The position numbers were made by a program, and so were the translations under genes. From Methanolobus vulcani (lineage in GTDB: Archaea; Halobacteriota; Methanosarcinia; Methanosarcinales; Methanosarcinaceae), in contig NZ_VIAQ01000019.1 of the NCBI RefSeq assembly GCF_006546655.1, positions 186,001 to 250,000 on the forward strand: 64,000 nucleotides of DNA, in the 5' to 3' direction. Below are positions 25,580-34,886 of this stretch, piece by piece; position 1 is the first letter of the stretch, and every line of letters starts with the position of its first letter. Under the pieces are notes generated by a model. That model saw only the letters and a list, made by a program, of their open reading frames with translations, was not told the origin of the DNA and ran no database searches.

Positions 25580-26146
25580 ATGACCGAGGCAATGCTTGTA
25601 TGGGACAATCCTTTGTTGTTTGAAAAACTATTCACTGAACATGGCATCAAATGCCAGAGAATAGTGTCCGATTCCATAGGCACACCCTTCACCCCTCCAT
25701 GCAAATGTGTTGTAATTCCCACAGGATTTGCAAATAAAACATATACCCACATCTTACCAGGCATTGAGAGAAATGCCAAAAGCTTTGAGAAATTCGTGAG
25801 AGGAGGAGGAAATCTAGTAATATTCAGTCCTGTTGTCTTCGAATATGAATATAAGTGGCTGCCAATGGAACTTGAATACAAACAACAATATCAGGTTACC
25901 CATATCTGCAAAGAAAAAGAGCATGAAGCCCAATGTATTGTTGAAGACACATGTCCTGAAATCGAGTTTGACGGCTATTTCACAAAAACAGACGGGGAAG
26001 TTATATTCAGAAGCGATGAAGGAAATCCCCTAATGGTGGTAAAAGAACTGGGAGAAGGCAAGATAATTGCCACAACAATTCATGAATTCCCCACCGGAAA
26101 ATTCCTTAAATGGATAATTGAAACTGCAAAAATGAGCAAATTGTAA
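25580..26146 (+). CDS. Conserved protein with a class I glutamine-amidotransferase-like fold
   Basis: A 188-residue soluble protein with a flavodoxin/GATase1-like order: EAMLVWDNPLLFEKLFTEHG, KCVVIPTGFANK, a GGGNLVIFSP strand-turn near the centre and GEGKIIATTIHEFPTGKFL. The GGG-N-L-V-I-F pattern and the C-terminal region match ThuA/BPL-N-like proteins, but I see no catalytic Cys nucleophile elbow, so activity is doubtful. It is a single gene between the mtr operon and the convergent DUF1894-like gene. Confidence 0.65.
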   Translation: MTEAMLVWDNPLLFEKLFTEHGIKCQRIVSDSIGTPFTPPCKCVVIPTGFANKTYTHILPGIERNAKSFEKFVRGGGNLVIFSPVVFEYEYKWLPMELEYKQQYQVTHICKEKEHEAQCIVEDTCPEIEFDGYFTKTDGEVIFRSDEGNPLMVVKELGEGKIIATTIHEFPTGKFLKWIIETAKMSKL

Positions 26147-26171
26147 TTCAAAAATATACATAGATTACAAT

Positions 26172-26450
26172 TTACTTTTTGAAATCCTTCTTTAATTGCT
26201 CTGCAATATCTGCAGCATCTACAACCTTAAGAACAAAAATACCAAAGCATGGCTTGATAAACTGGAAGAAAACCTCATCTCCCTTTACACCTACCGGAAC
26301 ATTATCACCCATCAGTGCCACACCACGCAATCTATAACCACCAGGAACATGGTAAACTGTATCTGACTTTTCCTGGATCAACTTCTCTGCCTGTGCAGGA
26401 GTAGCGCCTTTAATAAGAATCTCGAAAGGAATGTCATTGATACAAGCCAT
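26172..26450 (-). CDS. DUF1894-like methanogen protein
   Basis: A 92-residue soluble protein (ACINDIPFEILIKGATPAQA, then YHVPGGYRLRGVALMG and FIKPCFGIFVLKV). The sequence matches my memory of DUF1894, a small family of methanogenic archaea with no known role. It lies 13 nt downstream of purM on the same strand and is probably the last gene of the aspartokinase-purM unit. Confidence 0.7.
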   Translation of the reverse strand: MACINDIPFEILIKGATPAQAEKLIQEKSDTVYHVPGGYRLRGVALMGDNVPVGVKGDEVFFQFIKPCFGIFVLKVVDAADIAEQLKKDFKK

Positions 26451-26463
26451 GATAATACCTACT

Positions 26464-27468
26464 TTATTCCACCATTACAAGATCGCTAACTTTAATTCCT
26501 TTTTCTGTGATACGACCAACTATTTTACCACCGGTCATGCTGGCAGCTTTCTCTGCCTGATCCTGAGGCAAAATAACAACAAAGCCCATTCCCATGTTGA
26601 AGGTCTTATACATCTCAAAGTCATCGACATTACCCTCTTCCTGAAGGAACTTGAAAATATCATTTGGCTCTATCGGATCGTAGAAATCAAATCCAAGACT
26701 TGTAACCCTCTTCAGCTTTAACAGACCACTGCCTGTTATGTGAGCAAGTCCATGGACATCACATTCTTTAATGACATCAAGAACTTCCATATAGATCCTT
26801 GTTGGAATCAGAAGCTCATCACCAATTGTGGTGGATTCATTATATGGGAATTTGTCATGATAAGAGTATGATGACTGTTCCATGATATTTCTCACAAGAG
26901 TATACCCGTTACTGTGAACACTGTCAGCAGGAATACCTACAATCGCATCCCCAAGCTGAACTTTTTCTCCTGTAATGATGTTTTCTTTCCTGACCATTCC
27001 AAGACAGGTTCCTGCAAGGTCAAAGCCGTTTATAATATCAGGAAGTGTTGCGGTTTCGCCTCCAACTATGGACATGCGGGATATCTCTGCGCCTTTTCTT
27101 AGACCTTCACCGATCTGGGCAGCGAAATCCTTATCGTGTTTCTCAAGTGCAAGATAATCCACAAATGATATTGGCTCTGCACCTATTGCCAGCAGGTCAT
27201 TTACATTCATTGCAATACAATCAATACCCACTGTGTTCCAGCGTTTCATCTCATTTGCAATAAGAACCTTTGAACCAACACCGTCCGTAGCAAGTGCAAG
27301 GGCGTATTCTCCAAAGTCGATTAGTCCGGCATAGTGACCTATACCGGTCAAAGGTGCACCCAGACCCTCACGCTTATAGTCCATACCCTTTGTGAGTGCC
27401 TTAATGGTCACTTCTTCCTTTTCGATGTCTACCCCAGATTCTGCATACGTAAGGTGCTTATCTTTCAT
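26464..27468 (-). CDS. purM: Phosphoribosylformylglycinamidine cyclo-ligase (AIR synthetase)
   Basis: PurM closes the imidazole ring in purine synthesis (FGAM + ATP to AIR). The 334-residue protein has the family markers HLTYAESGVDIEKEE, ALATDGVGSKVLIA, GIDCIAMNVNDLLAIGAEP, VGGETATLPD and SNGYTLVRN. I start it at ATG 27468, which overlaps the aspartokinase stop by 4 nt and has GGGG upstream; an in-frame reading from 27483 lies within the aspartokinase gene. Confidence 0.96.
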   Translation of the reverse strand: MKDKHLTYAESGVDIEKEEVTIKALTKGMDYKREGLGAPLTGIGHYAGLIDFGEYALALATDGVGSKVLIANEMKRWNTVGIDCIAMNVNDLLAIGAEPISFVDYLALEKHDKDFAAQIGEGLRKGAEISRMSIVGGETATLPDIINGFDLAGTCLGMVRKENIITGEKVQLGDAIVGIPADSVHSNGYTLVRNIMEQSSYSYHDKFPYNESTTIGDELLIPTRIYMEVLDVIKECDVHGLAHITGSGLLKLKRVTSLGFDFYDPIEPNDIFKFLQEEGNVDDFEMYKTFNMGMGFVVILPQDQAEKAASMTGGKIVGRITEKGIKVSDLVMVE

Positions 27469-28877
27469 TGATATCCCCTGCATTGTTTGTCTAATTCAAA
27501 TTCGCAGTGTAAGGTCTTAACAGCTTCCAATGCCTGCTCGGAACTTACCACAAAAGAAATATTGTGCTGTGATGAACCCTGACTGATCATAATAATATTT
27601 ATACCGGACACGCCAAGTGAATTGAATACTTTTCCTGCAACTCCCGGAATGCCATCCATGCCAGCACCTACAACAGCCACGACACATACGTCACGGTCAT
27701 AGGCAACATCGCCTACAACATTTGTTGTAAATTCAGACCTGACCGCTCCAACTGCTGCTTCAAGGTGATCCTCATTGACCACCAGTGACATGTTAGCTTC
27801 TGATGAACCCTGACTGATCATAATAATATTTACACCGGCCTTTGCGAGTGCGGAAAATACTCTTGCAGCAGTTCCTATGGTGCCAACCATGCCTGCACCA
27901 CTTATATTGATGAGTGCAACTTTGTTAATGAGAGTTACAGCCTTGACTACATCATGTACCTTTTGCTGCTCTGCAACAATAAGAGTACCCGGGAAATCCG
28001 GATCAAATGTATTCTTCACACGTACCGGGATCTTATGCCTGATAGCAGGTTCGATGGTCCTTGGATGAAGCACCTTTGCTCCGAAAAATGAAAGCTCCAT
28101 AGCCTCAATATAAGATATCTGAGGAATCGGACTTGCATCCGGTACGATCTTAGGATCTGTTGTCAGAATTCCGTGGACCTCTTTCCACAACCAGATCTCA
28201 TCAGCATCAACTGAAGCACCGATTATAGATGCGGAGAAATCAGAACCACCCCTTCCAAGAGTTGTAATGATATCCTGTTCGTTCTGGGCAATGAAACCGG
28301 TCACAACAGGAATGTGGTCTGCAAGCAGAGGACACAATCTTTCATGAACTCTGGTATAGCTGTCCTCCAGAGGCTTGGCATCACCATAATTGGAATTTGT
28401 GAGAATACCTGCCTCTCCTCCTGTAAATGCTTTGGATAAAATACCGAGTGAACGGAGAGAACCACTTACAATAGGAGCGGCAAGACGTTCACCATATGAG
28501 GAAATATAATCAATTGAACGAGTGCTGAGCTCCCCTAAATAACAAATTCCTATCAAAGCCTTTTCCAGCTCATCGACCCTGCTATCTATTACCTCTACAC
28601 ATTCTGACCTGATATTTTCATCATCAATTGCAACATTAATAGCATCGTAATGTTTCTTACTAAGGTCCGCAATGAATTCTTTTACCTGGCTAACTTTCCC
28701 ATTTTCGGATACATCTTTTGCTGTGCTAAGTAAACCATCTGTAACTCCACCGAGTGCAGATGTCACTGCTACAAGTTCATTGCCATCCATGCGGAACTGT
28801 CTTAACAGTTCTGCCACATGTCGGATCTTTTCGCCGTTTTCCACGGAAGTCCCGCCGAACTTCATTACGATTCTCAT
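27465..28877 (-). CDS. Aspartokinase
   Basis: Aspartate kinase makes aspartyl phosphate, the entry to threonine, methionine and lysine. The 470-residue protein has the N-terminal KFGGTSVENGEKIRHV, TLGRGGSDFSASI for ATP and aspartate binding, and two C-terminal ACT repeats, each with a nearly identical INIIMISQGSS helix, for feedback control. It is monofunctional, with no homoserine dehydrogenase part. The aspartyl phosphate it makes leads to aspartate semialdehyde, the substrate of the DUF39-type homocysteine route known in methanogens. It overlaps purM by 4 nt. Confidence 0.95.
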   Translation of the reverse strand: MRIVMKFGGTSVENGEKIRHVAELLRQFRMDGNELVAVTSALGGVTDGLLSTAKDVSENGKVSQVKEFIADLSKKHYDAINVAIDDENIRSECVEVIDSRVDELEKALIGICYLGELSTRSIDYISSYGERLAAPIVSGSLRSLGILSKAFTGGEAGILTNSNYGDAKPLEDSYTRVHERLCPLLADHIPVVTGFIAQNEQDIITTLGRGGSDFSASIIGASVDADEIWLWKEVHGILTTDPKIVPDASPIPQISYIEAMELSFFGAKVLHPRTIEPAIRHKIPVRVKNTFDPDFPGTLIVAEQQKVHDVVKAVTLINKVALINISGAGMVGTIGTAARVFSALAKAGVNIIMISQGSSEANMSLVVNEDHLEAAVGAVRSEFTTNVVGDVAYDRDVCVVAVVGAGMDGIPGVAGKVFNSLGVSGINIIMISQGSSQHNISFVVSSEQALEAVKTLHCEFELDKQCRGYQ

Positions 28878-28989
28878 GATACAACCACGTTTAGTTTGTC
28901 AGCTAATTGCGTCTATAAACAATAAAGAGTAATATAAAGATTATGTGTAAACCTATGTTCCAAAAAAGTATCAATAGAAGAATATAGGC

Positions 28990-30243
28990 TTACCTGAACT
29001 TATTAAAGAACTTAAAGAATAACAGGAAAACACCTGCTGTGACTATGAGGGAAAACGCATTTGAAACTCCTGTAGATGAAGTCCATGAAGATAGAGATAC
29101 ATCTGAATCCTGTGATTCAGAAGATTCTTCTGTGTCTGCTGATGAATTCGTTGTTAGATTATAAGTGTTTGATATTTCACTTGCTGCCGTATTTGCAATC
29201 TTGACGATAGATTCTGTAATGTTGTCTTTAATATTCACGGACACAGAGAATTCCTCAGAATAATAAGAAGACTCATCATCCTCGTTTATAGTTATCAGGG
29301 TTGCCTTATGGATACCAGCATCCATTTCATCGGTTACGGCCTTATATACACCCGAACTTACATTATGCCTAGAATCCAGAACTTCACCGTCTACCAGAAT
29401 ACGTACCTCTGAAAATGACTCGTCCAGAGAATAACTGACAATTGCAATCCTTCCGGCTTTAAGTCCTCCATCTACCGGTGAAGAAACATCAATATCCAGG
29501 CCGTTGGGAAGTTCATCTGAAGAAGACTGACTTTGTTTCAATGATACATGATTTAGGAATACAGTTACTTCATCGCCAGACTCAAAAAATGCTTTTACGT
29601 TAGCAAGGAAAAGAGTTTCAGGATTTCCATCTGAATAAACTGTGTAATAGAAGTAGTCATCCGCCTCTACCTCATCCTCTTTCAGCAGTTTCCCATCAAG
29701 CCTCAGCTCAAGAGTAACTTCATCATCATCCACATCTGTGGCTTCTAATGTGTAGATACCTGACAATTCCAGTTCAGAGTCAGTTTTCAGTGAATAACTT
29801 TTGTCAAGCAGAAGATAATCCCCTATATCTTCGACGGGATCCATATACTGCTCAACATAGATAGTGGAATATACAACTCCATCTTCTTTATCCACATCAC
29901 CGTCAGTAGTAATTCTCAGTATAAAATAATCAACTTCTTCTTCGTCATCATCCTCATCTTCAACAACCGAGCGAACATATTCGAGTGGTTCGTCCTCCCT
30001 GGCAAAATTGTCATCAAGCTCCACTTCATCCCCGTTAAGATAGAGTTCGATCCAGATATCACCACTTTTGCTATTCATGTCCAGCACTTTGAACGAGTAA
30101 CCCTGCTCAAGAAATATCTCATCCTGTACTGTTACCTGAGGTTCAGAATAATGGATCATCGTCTTCGTAGTCACACCGGATGCAGGAGACACACATAGCA
30201 AAAGGATACATACAGAGATAATTACAAAATGTATATATTTCAT
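28990..30243 (-). CDS. Secreted S-layer-like surface protein with a C-terminal membrane anchor
   Basis: A 417-residue protein with a signal peptide (about 1-23), two beta-rich repeats resembling the sub-domain of the large S-layer-like protein at 808-4566 (both carry an EQGYSF/LELEEGY-type strand followed by D/E-rich loops), an acidic run (VVEDEDDDEEEVDYF), an Ig-like domain (about 255-340), a Ser/Thr/Asn-rich stalk and a membrane helix (about 393-411) followed by KFFNKFR. Its function is structural or adhesive by inference. It is divergent from apgM, sharing a 106-nt intergenic region. Confidence 0.8.
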   Translation of the reverse strand: MKYIHFVIISVCILLLCVSPASGVTTKTMIHYSEPQVTVQDEIFLEQGYSFKVLDMNSKSGDIWIELYLNGDEVELDDNFAREDEPLEYVRSVVEDEDDDEEEVDYFILRITTDGDVDKEDGVVYSTIYVEQYMDPVEDIGDYLLLDKSYSLKTDSELELSGIYTLEATDVDDDEVTLELRLDGKLLKEDEVEADDYFYYTVYSDGNPETLFLANVKAFFESGDEVTVFLNHVSLKQSQSSSDELPNGLDIDVSSPVDGGLKAGRIAIVSYSLDESFSEVRILVDGEVLDSRHNVSSGVYKAVTDEMDAGIHKATLITINEDDESSYYSEEFSVSVNIKDNITESIVKIANTAASEISNTYNLTTNSSADTEESSESQDSDVSLSSWTSSTGVSNAFSLIVTAGVFLLFFKFFNKFR

Positions 30244-30349
30244 CGAAACCTCACTCTTAGAACCAACAAAATGACAGGACTTCTACCATTTCCATGGCAT
30301 TATTACTGTCTTATTGTTTTTATTGATTTCTATTAATATAGGTGAAAAT

Positions 30350-31555
30350 ATGAAATATGTAGTACTCATCGGAGATGGCATGGCAGATGAGCCTCTTGAA
30401 GAACTTGGTAACATGACAGTTCTTCAGAAAGCAAACACATCCAACATGGATTATCTTGCCAAATACGGCAGGGCAGGACTTGTACAAACAGTTCCTGAAG
30501 GTATGCACCCCGGAAGTGATGTGGCCAATATGTCAATTGTAGGGTACGATCCGAAAAAGTACTATACAGGCAGGTCACCACTTGAAGCAGCAAGCATGGG
30601 TGTGGAACTTGAAAAAGACGATGTCGCCTTTCGCTGCAACCTGATAACTATCAAAGATGACATGATAGCTGACTACAGTTCCGGACATATTACCAATGAG
30701 GAAGCAAAGGAACTGATAGAAAGCATTGATGCAGAGCTTGGAGATAACAAAGTCCGTTTTTATCCCGGAATTAGCTACCGTCACCTCATGGTAGGTAAGA
30801 AAGGACTTGGAGCAAACACAGAATGTGTACCGCCTCACGATGTTATTGATGAAAGCAGATTCGAGCATATGCCAAAAGGCGAAGACAGTGAACTCATCTG
30901 TGAGCTGACCGAAAAATCCATGGAGATTCTGAAAGACCATCCTGTCAACCTCAAAAGAATGGAGGAAGGAAAGAACCCTGGAAACTCCATCTGGCTCTGG
31001 GGACAGGGATATGCACCTGCATTCACACCTTTTGGAGACTTATACGGACTCAAGGGAGCTATAATATCAGCAGTGGACCTTGTTAAAGGAATAGGAATCT
31101 ATGCAGGGCTCGATGTTATCGAAGTACCTGGTGCTACAGGATACCTTGACACCAATTATCTTGGCAAGGCAGAATACGCAATTGACGCACTCAAAGACCA
31201 TGATTTTGTTTTCGTGCATGTTGAAGCTCCTGATGAGGCAGGACACATGGGCAATATGAATGCAAAGATTCAGGCTATTGAGGATTTTGATGAGAAAGTA
31301 GTAGGCACTGTCCTGAATGCAGCAAAGGAAATGGATGAAGATGTAACTATTATGGTGCTTCCTGACCATCCAACACCCATTGTACTGAGAACTCACACAT
31401 CCAACCCGATTCCGGTAGCAATCTATTGCACTTCTGAAAAGGCATCCGACGATGCGGATGCATTTAATGAGGACTCTGTAAAGAAAGGCACTCTTGGAAC
31501 GGTTTATGCAGCAGATCTTGTGAGAAAACTGATAGATGGCGAGTGGGCTCAATAA
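30350..31555 (+). CDS. apgM: 2,3-bisphosphoglycerate-independent phosphoglycerate mutase (archaeal type)
   Basis: ApgM interconverts 3- and 2-phosphoglycerate in gluconeogenesis/glycolysis. The 401-residue protein belongs to the alkaline-phosphatase superfamily, with [17 protein letters not shown] (metal Asp), [14 protein letters not shown] (nucleophilic Ser), [25 protein letters not shown] and [10 protein letters not shown] use the ATG at 30350, with GGTGA 4 nt upstream; a reading from 30314 would add a non-conserved hydrophobic tail. Confidence 0.94.
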   Translation: MKYVVLIGDGMADEPLEELGNMTVLQKANTSNMDYLAKYGRAGLVQTVPEGMHPGSDVANMSIVGYDPKKYYTGRSPLEAASMGVELEKDDVAFRCNLITIKDDMIADYSSGHITNEEAKELIESIDAELGDNKVRFYPGISYRHLMVGKKGLGANTECVPPHDVIDESRFEHMPKGEDSELICELTEKSMEILKDHPVNLKRMEEGKNPGNSIWLWGQGYAPAFTPFGDLYGLKGAIISAVDLVKGIGIYAGLDVIEVPGATGYLDTNYLGKAEYAIDALKDHDFVFVHVEAPDEAGHMGNMNAKIQAIEDFDEKVVGTVLNAAKEMDEDVTIMVLPDHPTPIVLRTHTSNPIPVAIYCTSEKASDDADAFNEDSVKKGTLGTVYAADLVRKLIDGEWAQ

Positions 31556-31699
31556 CCCACTACACAACCTCTTGAATTCGTTTTTTACAAAGCTAATTGG
31601 CTCATTATTTATATATAGAACCACTGAGATATTGTTTTATAGTGGGAGTATCTGTTTTTGCGGATAGTTCCATCTCTATATAAAAAAGAGAGTGGTAAA

Positions 31700-32161
31700 A
31701 TGAAGTTTGGACTAACACCATGGTCACCATCTACAGCCTCAAGATGGGATCCATTTGATGAGATGAGGCAGATACAGGAACGTCTTAACCGTTTGTTTGG
31801 AGAAAGTGAGAGCAGCTCAGAAATGATGGATATTGACACCCTTTCCCCCCTTGTCGACATTAAGGAGGAGGATAACAACATTATTGTCACAACAGATCTT
31901 CCTGGCGTCAGCAAAGAGGATGTTGACATAGACATCAAGAATGATAGGGTCTGGATCAAGGCAAACACGCACAAGGAGTCAAAAGAGGAAAAAGAAGGCT
32001 ACCTTATGCGTGAGAGGACATACAGCAGGTTTGCAAGAGCATTTAACCTTCCATCTGCAGTAAAAGAAGATGCAGCAAGTGCAAAGCTTGAGGATGGTGT
32101 GCTTACTATTACAATGCCAAAGGCAGAGATAGAAGAAAAGCACAGGATAATGATCGAATAA
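31700..32161 (+). CDS. Small heat shock protein (Hsp20 family)
   Basis: A 153-residue ATP-independent chaperone of the alpha-crystallin type. The N-terminal segment contains RWDPFDEMRQIQERLNRLFG. The alpha-crystallin domain (about 50-145) includes VDIKEEDNNIIVTTDLPGV, the ERTYSRFARAFNLP motif and LEDGVLTITMPK. The C-terminal I-x-I anchor is weak or absent. I use ATG 31700, the common family start. A TATA box (TTTATATATAG, about 31609-31619) implies a leader of about 60 nt holding TCTCT/AGAGA pairing next to the ribosome site. Confidence 0.93.
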   Translation: MKFGLTPWSPSTASRWDPFDEMRQIQERLNRLFGESESSSEMMDIDTLSPLVDIKEEDNNIIVTTDLPGVSKEDVDIDIKNDRVWIKANTHKESKEEKEGYLMRERTYSRFARAFNLPSAVKEDAASAKLEDGVLTITMPKAEIEEKHRIMIE

Positions 32162-32174
32162 AATTTTAATTAAT

Positions 32175-32200
32175 GTCCGACCATTCGGACTTCCTTTTTT
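32175..32200 (+). terminator. Terminator after hsp20
   Basis: GTCCGA-CCAT-TCGGAC (32175-32190) forms a 6-bp GC-rich stem followed by TTCCTTTTTT, a classic stem plus U-tract 14 nt after the stop. Confidence 0.7.
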
Positions 32201-32670
32201 GATTACCCCTTTTTTATTTGATTGATTTTAATTGCGGCATCAGTTAGAAATATCATCATCCTTTGCTCAGTCGGGGTAACTGTCATCATCACCGCAAAAA
32301 TGTACAATGCAAATATAGTATATTACTTTTCGCTGACAAAGAATATAGAGAATTAATTCAAGAACCTCAATGCCAGACATTTAAACAACAATAGGAACAT
32401 GAACATATACGCAGAAATCAGACATTGAAACTTTGTGATGGTAAGGAAGTAAGTACAAGGGTTGTTATGACTTTGCTTCAATATAACTGGTTGGTTGATA
32501 ATTTATAGATTAAAACTTGTACTTACTTCAGTAAGTCACTCCCAATATATACTATTAGATGATTCACATATAAACTAAACTTGTATGAATTTAACATAGC
32601 ATTGTTAATTAATACTAGAGCATTATTCACAATATCATTACCATACATATTGGAGAATCCCAAATTGAAA
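32201..32670. other. Intergenic region between hsp20 and cofE with long inverted repeat
   Basis: About 470 nt without a credible ORF. A perfect 14-bp inverted repeat (arms 32446-32459 and 32516-32529, 56-nt spacer) is followed by an overlapping short hairpin (ACTTAC-TTCA-GTAAGT, 32521-32536). TATA-like sequence near 32549-32555 may serve cofE. It could be a small RNA gene or a leader with alternative folds. Nothing else is seen. Confidence 0.5.
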
Positions 32671-33423
32671 ATGCAGGTATTTACTGTAGAAAACATACCC
32701 CTGATAAAAGAAGGGGACGATATTGCATCGATCATCTGTGAAAATACTACCATAGAAGACAATGACATTGTTGTAATAGCCTCCACCATCGTTGCCAAGG
32801 CAGAAGGCAGGATGTTCAGACTGGAAGACATAATCCCCGGAGAGAAAGCATTAACTATTGCCTCAAAGCACGACCTTGATGCAAGATTTGTACAGGCTGT
32901 GCTTGATCGCAGTAAAGAAGTGCTGGTAGACTATCCGATATTCCTGGTGGAAACACATAACGGACATGTCTGCATCAAAGCAGGGATCGATGAATCAAAT
33001 GTTGATACAGGCCATCTGGCTGACCTGCCCTCTGATCCGGATGAGAGCACAGCCAGAATTGGTTCGGCTATCGAGCAGATAACAGGAAAGAATATCAGTG
33101 CCATACTTACAGATACAAACGGCAGGGCATTTAAGATAGGACAAACAGGCATTGCCATTGGAGTTTATAACATTCATCCTGTAAAGAACTGGAAAGGACA
33201 GAAAGACCTTTTCGGGAACATACTTGAGATTACAGAAGAAGCAATTGCAGATGAGATTGCAGGAGCTGCAAACCTGCTTATGGGAGAAGGTGATGGCGGA
33301 TACCCGGTAGTTATCATAAGAGGACTGGAACTTCGATCTGAAGAGTCATCCATTCAGGAAATGTACCGCAGTGACCGAGAAGATATAATTAAAAAAGGAC
33401 TTCGCTGTTTAAGCAAAGTCTGA
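32671..33423 (+). CDS. cofE: Coenzyme F420-0:L-glutamate ligase
   Basis: CofE adds gamma-linked glutamates to F420-0 using GTP, giving the redox cofactor F420 used in methanogenesis. The 250-residue product begins QVFTVENIPLIKEGDDIASI and contains DIVVIASTIVAKAEGRM, ETHNGHVCIKAGIDESNV, TDTNGRAFKIGQTGIAIG and GEGDGGYPVVIIRG, all CofE hallmarks. I use ATG 32671; a TTG two codons upstream (32665) has better spacing to GGAG (32652) and is an alternative. Its 3' end overlaps the convergent deaminase gene by 15 nt. Confidence 0.94.
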   Translation: MQVFTVENIPLIKEGDDIASIICENTTIEDNDIVVIASTIVAKAEGRMFRLEDIIPGEKALTIASKHDLDARFVQAVLDRSKEVLVDYPIFLVETHNGHVCIKAGIDESNVDTGHLADLPSDPDESTARIGSAIEQITGKNISAILTDTNGRAFKIGQTGIAIGVYNIHPVKNWKGQKDLFGNILEITEEAIADEIAGAANLLMGEGDGGYPVVIIRGLELRSEESSIQEMYRSDREDIIKKGLRCLSKV

Positions 33424-33870
33424 TATCGGGATGTTTACCACTTCCACCCCGGATTCCTCGAAGAAAACAAGTGAGTCTGCATCCGGGTAAGGCTGGATAT
33501 AAACAACCTTTTTGATATTTGAATTAATTATCATTTTTGCGCAGAGTATGCATGGCTGGTGTGTACAGTAAAGTGTTGCACCATCTGTGCTGACACCATG
33601 CAGGGCAGCCTGGATAATAGCATTCTGCTCGGCATGTACCGCACGGCATTTTTCGTGACGGGTCCCTGAAGCAATATTATTTTGCTGCCTGATACAGCCT
33701 ATATCGAGACAATGCTCCATATTTCTCGGTGCGCCATTATAACCCGTGGAAAGTATACGTTTATCCCGGGCAATCACAGCTCCAACCCTATTTCGCAAGC
33801 AAGTGGAGCGTTTGGCCACAACCGTAGCAATCTCAAGAAAATACTCATCTATACTTGGTCTTTCAGTCAT
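33409..33870 (-). CDS. dCMP deaminase family protein
   Basis: A 153-residue zinc deaminase of the ComEB/dCMP deaminase group. The zinc motifs are CRAVHAEQNAIIQAA (H-A-E with the catalytic Glu) and CTHQPCILCAKMI (P-C-x2-C). CRxRVGAVIA-type sequence (LRNRVGAVIARD) is present. It converts dCMP to dUMP for dTMP synthesis. It converges on cofE with a 15-nt overlap. The start is the ATG at 33870, with a TATA box (TTATATATACC on the minus strand) about 25-30 nt upstream and a very short leader. Confidence 0.92.
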   Translation of the reverse strand: MTERPSIDEYFLEIATVVAKRSTCLRNRVGAVIARDKRILSTGYNGAPRNMEHCLDIGCIRQQNNIASGTRHEKCRAVHAEQNAIIQAALHGVSTDGATLYCTHQPCILCAKMIINSNIKKVVYIQPYPDADSLVFFEESGVEVVNIPISDFA

Positions 33871-33983
33871 CCTTTAAATGAAGCAGTAAGAGGTATATAT
33901 AAGTTGTAGTGTAAGAATGTATTCACCAATTTTAATTACTTAAATATCGGAATTGAGAATTTATATTCCCGGAGCATAGAAAC

Positions 33984-34886
33984 ATGAAAGTCGGTTTGAC
34001 TGAACGTTTAGATTCTTTTGTTAGAAAACATAACGATCGTCAGCTTGCAGCATTACCGCTTATTGTACTTGTTATTTCATTAATTATACTTGCAATTACT
34101 TTTGCAAGCAGCGGAGCACCTGTAAAGCTTGGAATGGATTTTGAAGGCGGAACTATGATCTCGATGGCTAGCCAGGAAAGTGTGGCAACCATTCAGCAGA
34201 AGTATGCAGATTACCCAATTACAGACGTCAGACAGGCCGGATCACGTATTATTATGCAGTTTGGGCCAATGAGCGATGAACTGCAAGAACAACTTGTAAG
34301 CGATGTGATTGAGTCCTATGAAAATGTTGAGATAAATCAGGTGGGACCGGTATATGGTGCAAGCCTGCAGAAACAGGCAGTTAAGGCAGTTATAGTATCA
34401 TTTATAGGAATGGCTATTGTAGTCTTTTTGATTTTCAAGACATTTGTCCCTTCTGTAGCTGTTGTTATTTCTGCATTGTCTGATATTGTTATCGCAGCAG
34501 CATTCATGAATATTGTAGGGATTGAACTGTCACTTGGTACAGTTGCAGCTCTTCTGATGCTTATCGGTTATTCGGTAGACAGTGATATTTTGCTTACAAC
34601 AAGGGTGTTGAAACGACGCGGAACCCCGCAGGAGAACATTAGCAACGCAATGCACACTGGTGTCACAATGACAACAACAACCCTTGCAGCGCTTGTTGCA
34701 ATGTACATTATTTCAACATTCTCCTACGTCCTCAGCCCAACATTTTCACAAATTACTCTTCTTTCAAACATTTCTATCGTCCTTATCTTCGGACTGGTGG
34801 CAGATATGATGAACACCTGGATGCTTAACACATCAATCCTCAGGTGGCATGTCACAAGTGTTGGCACAAGGAGGAGAAAAGCATGA
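33984..34886 (+). CDS. secF: Protein-export membrane protein SecF
   Basis: SecF with SecD assists late steps of Sec export using the ion gradient. The 300-residue protein has a first helix, a periplasm-like loop beginning GMDFEGGTMIS, and five further helices containing the RND-type signature MLIGYSVDSDILLTTRVL. As in other Euryarchaeota, secF precedes secD. GGAG lies 9 nt upstream. The stop overlaps the secD ATG (ATGA). Confidence 0.95.
   Translation: MKVGLTERLDSFVRKHNDRQLAALPLIVLVISLIILAITFASSGAPVKLGMDFEGGTMISMASQESVATIQQKYADYPITDVRQAGSRIIMQFGPMSDELQEQLVSDVIESYENVEINQVGPVYGASLQKQAVKAVIVSFIGMAIVVFLIFKTFVPSVAVVISALSDIVIAAAFMNIVGIELSLGTVAALLMLIGYSVDSDILLTTRVLKRRGTPQENISNAMHTGVTMTTTTLAALVAMYIISTFSYVLSPTFSQITLLSNISIVLIFGLVADMMNTWMLNTSILRWHVTSVGTRRRKA

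Noticed and set aside
27589-27840. Direct repeat within the aspartokinase gene
   Set aside because: It is explained by the two homologous ACT domains, each encoding INIIMISQGSS; this is family structure, not a mobile repeat.
33409-33423. 15-nt convergent overlap of cofE and the deaminase gene as a sign of a wrong stop
   Set aside because: Both C-termini are normal for their families; short tail-to-tail overlaps are common in compact genomes.
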